From JBAXRT01 sp037131065 (GTDB lineage: Bacteria; Bacteroidota; Bacteroidia; Bacteroidales; FEN-979): a DNA stretch of 9,211 bases. Location of the stretch: NCBI GenBank assembly GCA_037131065.1, contig JBAXRT010000120.1:1-9211 (forward strand). Reading direction: 5' to 3'. Below are positions 6,682 through 9,211 of this stretch, piece after piece; position 1 is the first letter of the stretch; the number at the start of each line of letters is the position of its first letter. The position numbers were made by a program, and so were the translations under genes. The notes below the pieces were generated by a model that was not told the DNA's origin, searched no databases, and worked only from the letters and a program-made list of their open reading frames with translations.

Positions 6682-8229
6682 ATGAGTTTACGAGCAAAAA
6701 CCACTGAACTTAAGAAACGGATGCAGGTTGCCTTTCAGGGCGGCGGTGAGCAGGCCCTCGAGAAGCAGAAAGCCTCCGGAAAGATGACCGCCCGGGAACG
6801 CATTTTGGCCGTCCTCGACCCCAACTCCTTCCATGAGTACGACCTTTTCGTAAAGCATGCCGGACAGGATTTCGACATGGACAAGAAGTACCTGCCCGGC
6901 GATGGCGTTATCACAGGTACGGGAAGCATCAGCGGCTACCCGATCTGCATCTTCGCCCAGGACTTCACGGTTGCCGGCGGTTCGCTCGGTTTGATGCACG
7001 CCAAGAAGATCACCAAGATCATGGACCACGCCATGAAGATGAAGGTGCCCCTGATCGGGATCAACGACTCCGGCGGCGCGCGTATCCAGGAGGGGGTGAA
7101 CTCCCTGGCCGGCTATGGCGAGATCTTCTACCGCAACACCCAGGCTTCCGGCGTCATCCCGCAGATCTCCGTGATCCTCGGTCCCTGTGCCGGCGGCGCG
7201 GTCTATTCGCCCGCCCTTACCGACTTCGTCTTCGTGGTGAACAACATCTCCAAGATGTTCATCACCGGTCCGGAGGTAATCAAGACCGTACTGGGAGAGG
7301 AGATCTCCATGGAGGACCTCGGCGGTGCCCGCGTGCATGCCGAGATCACCGGGAATGCCCACTTCTATGCCGAGAGCGAATCGGAATGCTTTGAGCAGAT
7401 CAAGCAGCTCTGCAGCTTTATTCCCTGGAACAACGAAAAGAAGGCCGAGGTCTTCCCGAAGAAGGCGCCGAAATCAAGACAATATAAACTGGAGCAGATC
7501 TTCCCGACCGACCCGATGCAGCCCTACGATGTGCGCGACATCATCCGTTCGATCGTGGACGATTCCGACTTCTTCGAGATCCAGGAGCTCTGGGCCGCCA
7601 ACATCGTGATCGGCTTTGCAAGGCTCGACGGACAAACCGTCGGATTCGTGGCCAACCAGCCCATGGTACTTGCAGGCGTCCTCGATGTCGACTCGAGCGA
7701 CAAGGCCGCGCGATTCATCCGCTTCTGCGATGCGTTCAACATCCCGCTGGTCACCCTCGTCGACCTGCCCGGGTACCTGCCCGGCGTTGACCAGGAGCAT
7801 GCCGGCGTTATCCGTCACGGAGCAAAAGTACTCTATGCTTACAGCGAAGCCACCGTTCCAAAACTTACCGTGATCCTTCGCAAAGCTTACGGCGGAGGGT
7901 ACATTGCCATGTGCTCCAACCACCTCCGTGCCGACTTCGTCTTTGCCTGGCCCACGGCCGAGATCGCCGTGATGGGCCCCGAAGGCGCGGCCAACATTAT
8001 CTTCCGAAACGAGATCAAAGCAAGCGACAACCCCGAAGATACCCGCAAACGACTCATCGAAGAGTACCGCCAGAAATTTGCCAACCCTTACGTTGCCGCT
8101 GCCTACGGTTATGTTGATGCCGTCATCGAACCCAGCGAAACCCGGAACTTCCTCACACACTCCCTCACCATCGCCCAAAGCAAGCGTGAAACGACGCCGA
8201 AGAAGAAGCATGGGATTCCACCTTTCTAA
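6682..8229 (+). CDS. Acyl-CoA carboxylase, carboxyltransferase (beta) subunit
   Basis: This 515-residue protein belongs to the PccB/MmdA family of biotin-dependent carboxyltransferases, which move a carboxyl group between carboxybiotin and an acyl-CoA. The N-terminal crotonase-like half has SGGARIQEG (about 130-138) and GPCAGGAVYSPALTDF (about 167-182), the CoA-binding and oxyanion region. The C-terminal half has PGYLPGVDQEHAGVIRHGAK and KAYGGGYIAM, then AWPTAEIAVMGPEGAANI. Ile408 lies at the position that is Asp in strict propionyl-CoA carboxylases and Ile in acetyl/propionyl-CoA enzymes, so the substrate is left open; methylmalonyl-CoA decarboxylase alpha subunits look alike. ATG 6682 gives normal length; the longer TTG start overlaps the promoter. 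A BCCP gene follows 130 bp downstream on the same strand and is probably co-transcribed. No biotin carboxylase or sodium-pump subunit gene is in the window. Confidence 0.93.
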   Translation: MSLRAKTTELKKRMQVAFQGGGEQALEKQKASGKMTARERILAVLDPNSFHEYDLFVKHAGQDFDMDKKYLPGDGVITGTGSISGYPICIFAQDFTVAGGSLGLMHAKKITKIMDHAMKMKVPLIGINDSGGARIQEGVNSLAGYGEIFYRNTQASGVIPQISVILGPCAGGAVYSPALTDFVFVVNNISKMFITGPEVIKTVLGEEISMEDLGGARVHAEITGNAHFYAESESECFEQIKQLCSFIPWNNEKKAEVFPKKAPKSRQYKLEQIFPTDPMQPYDVRDIIRSIVDDSDFFEIQELWAANIVIGFARLDGQTVGFVANQPMVLAGVLDVDSSDKAARFIRFCDAFNIPLVTLVDLPGYLPGVDQEHAGVIRHGAKVLYAYSEATVPKLTVILRKAYGGGYIAMCSNHLRADFVFAWPTAEIAVMGPEGAANIIFRNEIKASDNPEDTRKRLIEEYRQKFANPYVAAAYGYVDAVIEPSETRNFLTHSLTIAQSKRETTPKKKHGIPPF

Positions 8230-8233
8230 TTAC

Positions 8234-8359
8234 TAAGGACTAGTGACGAGTGACGAATTAATTTTAGATTTTAGATTTACATATTACCCTGTCACCTTGT
8301 TACCTTGTTACCCTGTCACTAATGACGAATGACTAATGACTAATGACGAATGACGAATT
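8234..8359. repeat. Mosaic of three short tandem repeats between carboxyltransferase and BCCP genes
   Basis: The whole gap is repeat DNA. It opens with TAAGGAC, TAGTGAC, GAGTGAC heptads (8234-8254), then ATTTTAG twice (8261-8274). Next come four octamers of the TTACCTTG type (8284-8315). Then TAATGAC/GAATGAC heptads run in exact register (8320, 8327, 8334, 8341, 8348) up to the BCCP start codon. No Shine-Dalgarno-like sequence is left in front of ATG 8360, and the repeat supplies an in-frame TGA at 8351-8353 that excludes any upstream start. Confidence 0.9.
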
Positions 8360-8677
8360 ATGAGCGACGATATACAGTTCGAAAATTTTACCGTTGACGA
8401 GACGACATTCAGGACACAGCTTACCAGGAAGTACCTGGCCCGGAAGCCCTATGTCCCGGCGGATCCTAAGAAGGTCTTCGCCTTCATCCCCGGCACGATC
8501 GTCAAGATCTTCGTGAAAGAGAACCACAAGGTCAAGAAGGGTGAAGAGCTCCTCGCCCTCCAGGCCATGAAGATGAACAACCACCTCATCGCACCCGATA
8601 ACGGCACCGTCAAGAAGATCCATGTGAAGCAAGGGGATGTGGTCGTGAAGAACCAGTTGCTTGTTGAGTTGAAGTGA
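8360..8677 (+). CDS. Biotin carboxyl carrier protein of acyl-CoA carboxylase (biotin/lipoyl attachment domain)
   Basis: This small 105-residue carrier holds covalently bound biotin and shuttles carboxyl groups between a biotin carboxylase and the carboxyltransferase encoded just upstream. Residues 1-38 form a short N-terminal segment (RKYLARKPYVPADPKKV) typical of the compact BCCPs found beside such carboxyltransferases in Bacteroidota. Residues 39-105 form the biotinyl domain: FIPGTIVKIFVKENHKVKKG, then the biotin site AMKM with Lys71, and the mirror half APDNGTVKKIHVKQGD. Lys71 lies 34 residues from the C-terminus, the usual distance. The residue two before AMKM's Met is Gln (QAMKM) where Glu is usual. 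ATG 8360 is the only possible start because of an upstream in-frame TGA. There is no visible promoter, so it probably depends on the carboxyltransferase transcript. Confidence 0.93.
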   Translation: MSDDIQFENFTVDETTFRTQLTRKYLARKPYVPADPKKVFAFIPGTIVKIFVKENHKVKKGEELLALQAMKMNNHLIAPDNGTVKKIHVKQGDVVVKNQLLVELK

Positions 8678-8698
8678 TCCCTTGAGTAGATTGTAACA

Positions 8699-8733
8699 GA
8701 TGGGGGATGGGAGATGGGCGATGGGAGATGGGA
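8699..8733 (+). repeat. GATGGGA heptad tract with G-quadruplex potential
   Basis: Five heptads in exact register: GATGGGG 8699, GATGGGA 8706, GATGGGC 8713, GATGGGA 8720, GATGGGA 8727. The plus strand carries five G-runs of at least three, separated by loops of two to four bases (8702-8732). The tract ends 19 bp before the next -7 box, where a -33 element would be expected. Confidence 0.9.
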
Positions 8734-8752
8734 GAATCGGCAGTCTTTTAAA

Positions 8753-8760
8753 TAAATTTG
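8753..8760 (+). promoter_or_regulatory. Bacteroidota-type -7 box before the DUF5674-like ORF
   Basis: TAAATTTG is an exact TAnnTTTG match, identical to the nifJ box, and lies 19 bp before ATG 8780. No TTTG-like -33 element is visible; its place borders the GATGGGA heptads. Confidence 0.55.
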
Positions 8761-8779
8761 CCTATACTGAATCACCGGG

Positions 8780-8890
8780 ATGAAAATTATTACTGAACCG
8801 ACATCGCTCAGGAAACTTTGGGATAACCGGGAGACCGGTTTTACCGAGATGGTGAAAATCGTTGTCGATGTATCCACTGAAATTTCATAA
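8780..8890 (+). pseudogene. Truncated DUF5674-like ORF (36 residues)
   Basis: The ORF encodes MKIITEPTSLRKLWDNRETG followed by a segment containing MVKIVVDV and ends at TAA 8888-8890. From memory, DUF5674 proteins start MKII, have a (M)VKxVVDV motif near residue 25-30 and then continue for another 70-80 residues through a HADxE region, which is absent here. I therefore read it as the 5' end of a DUF5674 gene, probably cut by a deletion that joined it to the next gene, with its promoter kept. A genuine 36-residue small protein, or a leader peptide translationally coupled to the overlapping downstream gene, is the alternative. The function of DUF5674 is unknown to me. Confidence 0.45.
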
Positions 8891-9211
8891 AACCCTGACG
8901 CCTGAAAAATGGTCTGATTATAGCAAATCGAAACAATTGCTTATGATTGCCAACGAACTGAACCGTGCCGGGACATGGCTTGAAAAGGGAGATTATGAAG
9001 ACGTGGATCGCTGCTATGAAAGGGCTTTTGAACTGACTGACCTTACTGTTTGCGACCAGAAATGGAGGAACTCTTTGAAGGAGTTACTCAGGTTCAGGGA
9101 GATTCTTGGATATCTCTATGTTTCAAAAAATCCGGCCTTAAATAAATTAACACAATCAACCCTGATTGCCCTCACTTCTGGGTCATACAATATGCTGAAT
9201 GCAGTAGGCAG
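8868..9211 (+). CDS. Unrecognised protein, incomplete at the right edge
   Basis: An open frame of 114 codons runs from ATG 8868 off the window. It starts MYPLKFHKTLTPEKW and continues with SKSKQLLMIANELNRAG and CYERAFELTDLTV. The protein is rich in charged and leucine residues and looks soluble and largely helical, with no signal peptide, membrane segment or metal motif. I do not know a family function for it; the ERAFELTDL type of segment suggests a helical protein of the kind often labelled conserved hypothetical. The start overlaps the preceding short ORF by 23 bases in another frame, so the two may be translationally coupled, or the overlap may be the scar of a deletion. An alternative start is the ATG codon at Met26 (8943), before IANELNRAG. 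Confidence 0.65.
   Translation, partial: MYPLKFHKTLTPEKWSDYSKSKQLLMIANELNRAGTWLEKGDYEDVDRCYERAFELTDLTVCDQKWRNSLKELLRFREILGYLYVSKNPALNKLTQSTLIALTSGSYNMLNAVG

Noticed and set aside
7474..8211. Long open frame on the minus strand opposite the carboxyltransferase
   Set aside because: High GC third positions in the real gene keep the antisense frame open; the same holds for 6688-7362. Neither has a promoter or family features.
8284..8307. Promoter for BCCP in the TTACCTTG octamers
   Set aside because: The words come one T short of TAnnTTTG and recur as a repeat, so the likeness is probably chance.

Overview
The window looks like a chromosomal segment of an anaerobic or facultatively anaerobic member of the Bacteroidota, probably Bacteroidales-like. 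Three things point there: a full-length pyruvate:ferredoxin oxidoreductase; four boxes of the Bacteroidota -7 promoter type (TAnnTTTG), each just upstream of a gene; and a MutS2 with typical Bacteroidota wording in its conserved stretches. The taxonomic call is inference from protein and promoter style, not from a marker gene.

Layout. Positions 1-124 hold a tandem array of a 34-bp unit. On the minus strand follow nifJ (149-3685) and mutS2 (3876-6251), separated by a repeat-filled 190-bp gap. A 430-bp divergent intergenic region (6252-6681) carries the mutS2 promoter, heptad repeats, a 49-bp GC-rich palindrome, an AT-rich stretch without a recognisable gene, and the promoter of the next unit. 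On the plus strand are an acyl-CoA carboxylase carboxyltransferase subunit (6682-8229) and its biotin carboxyl carrier protein (8360-8677), then a short ORF resembling the N-terminus of DUF5674 proteins (8780-8890), overlapped by an unrecognised gene that runs off the right edge (8868-9211).

Metabolism. NifJ makes acetyl-CoA, CO2 and reduced ferredoxin from pyruvate. The carboxyltransferase/BCCP pair moves CO2 between biotin and an acyl-CoA (acetyl-, propionyl- or methylmalonyl-CoA chemistry). The biotin carboxylase needed for a complete carboxylase is not in the window.

The most striking content is not a gene. Nearly every gap is filled with short tandem repeats of 7-bp period, in several unrelated word families (GATGGGA, CCTGCAT, TAATGAC, ATTGATA, and a 3x7 unit). 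Some are joined to 13-bp hairpins with a GAA or TTC loop. The same kinds of repeat lie in frame at three places inside mutS2, where they add peptide segments at probable domain boundaries and loops while all catalytic motifs stay intact. Similar heptanucleotide repeats (STRRs) are known from filamentous cyanobacteria; their mechanism of spread in this lineage is what deserves a second look.
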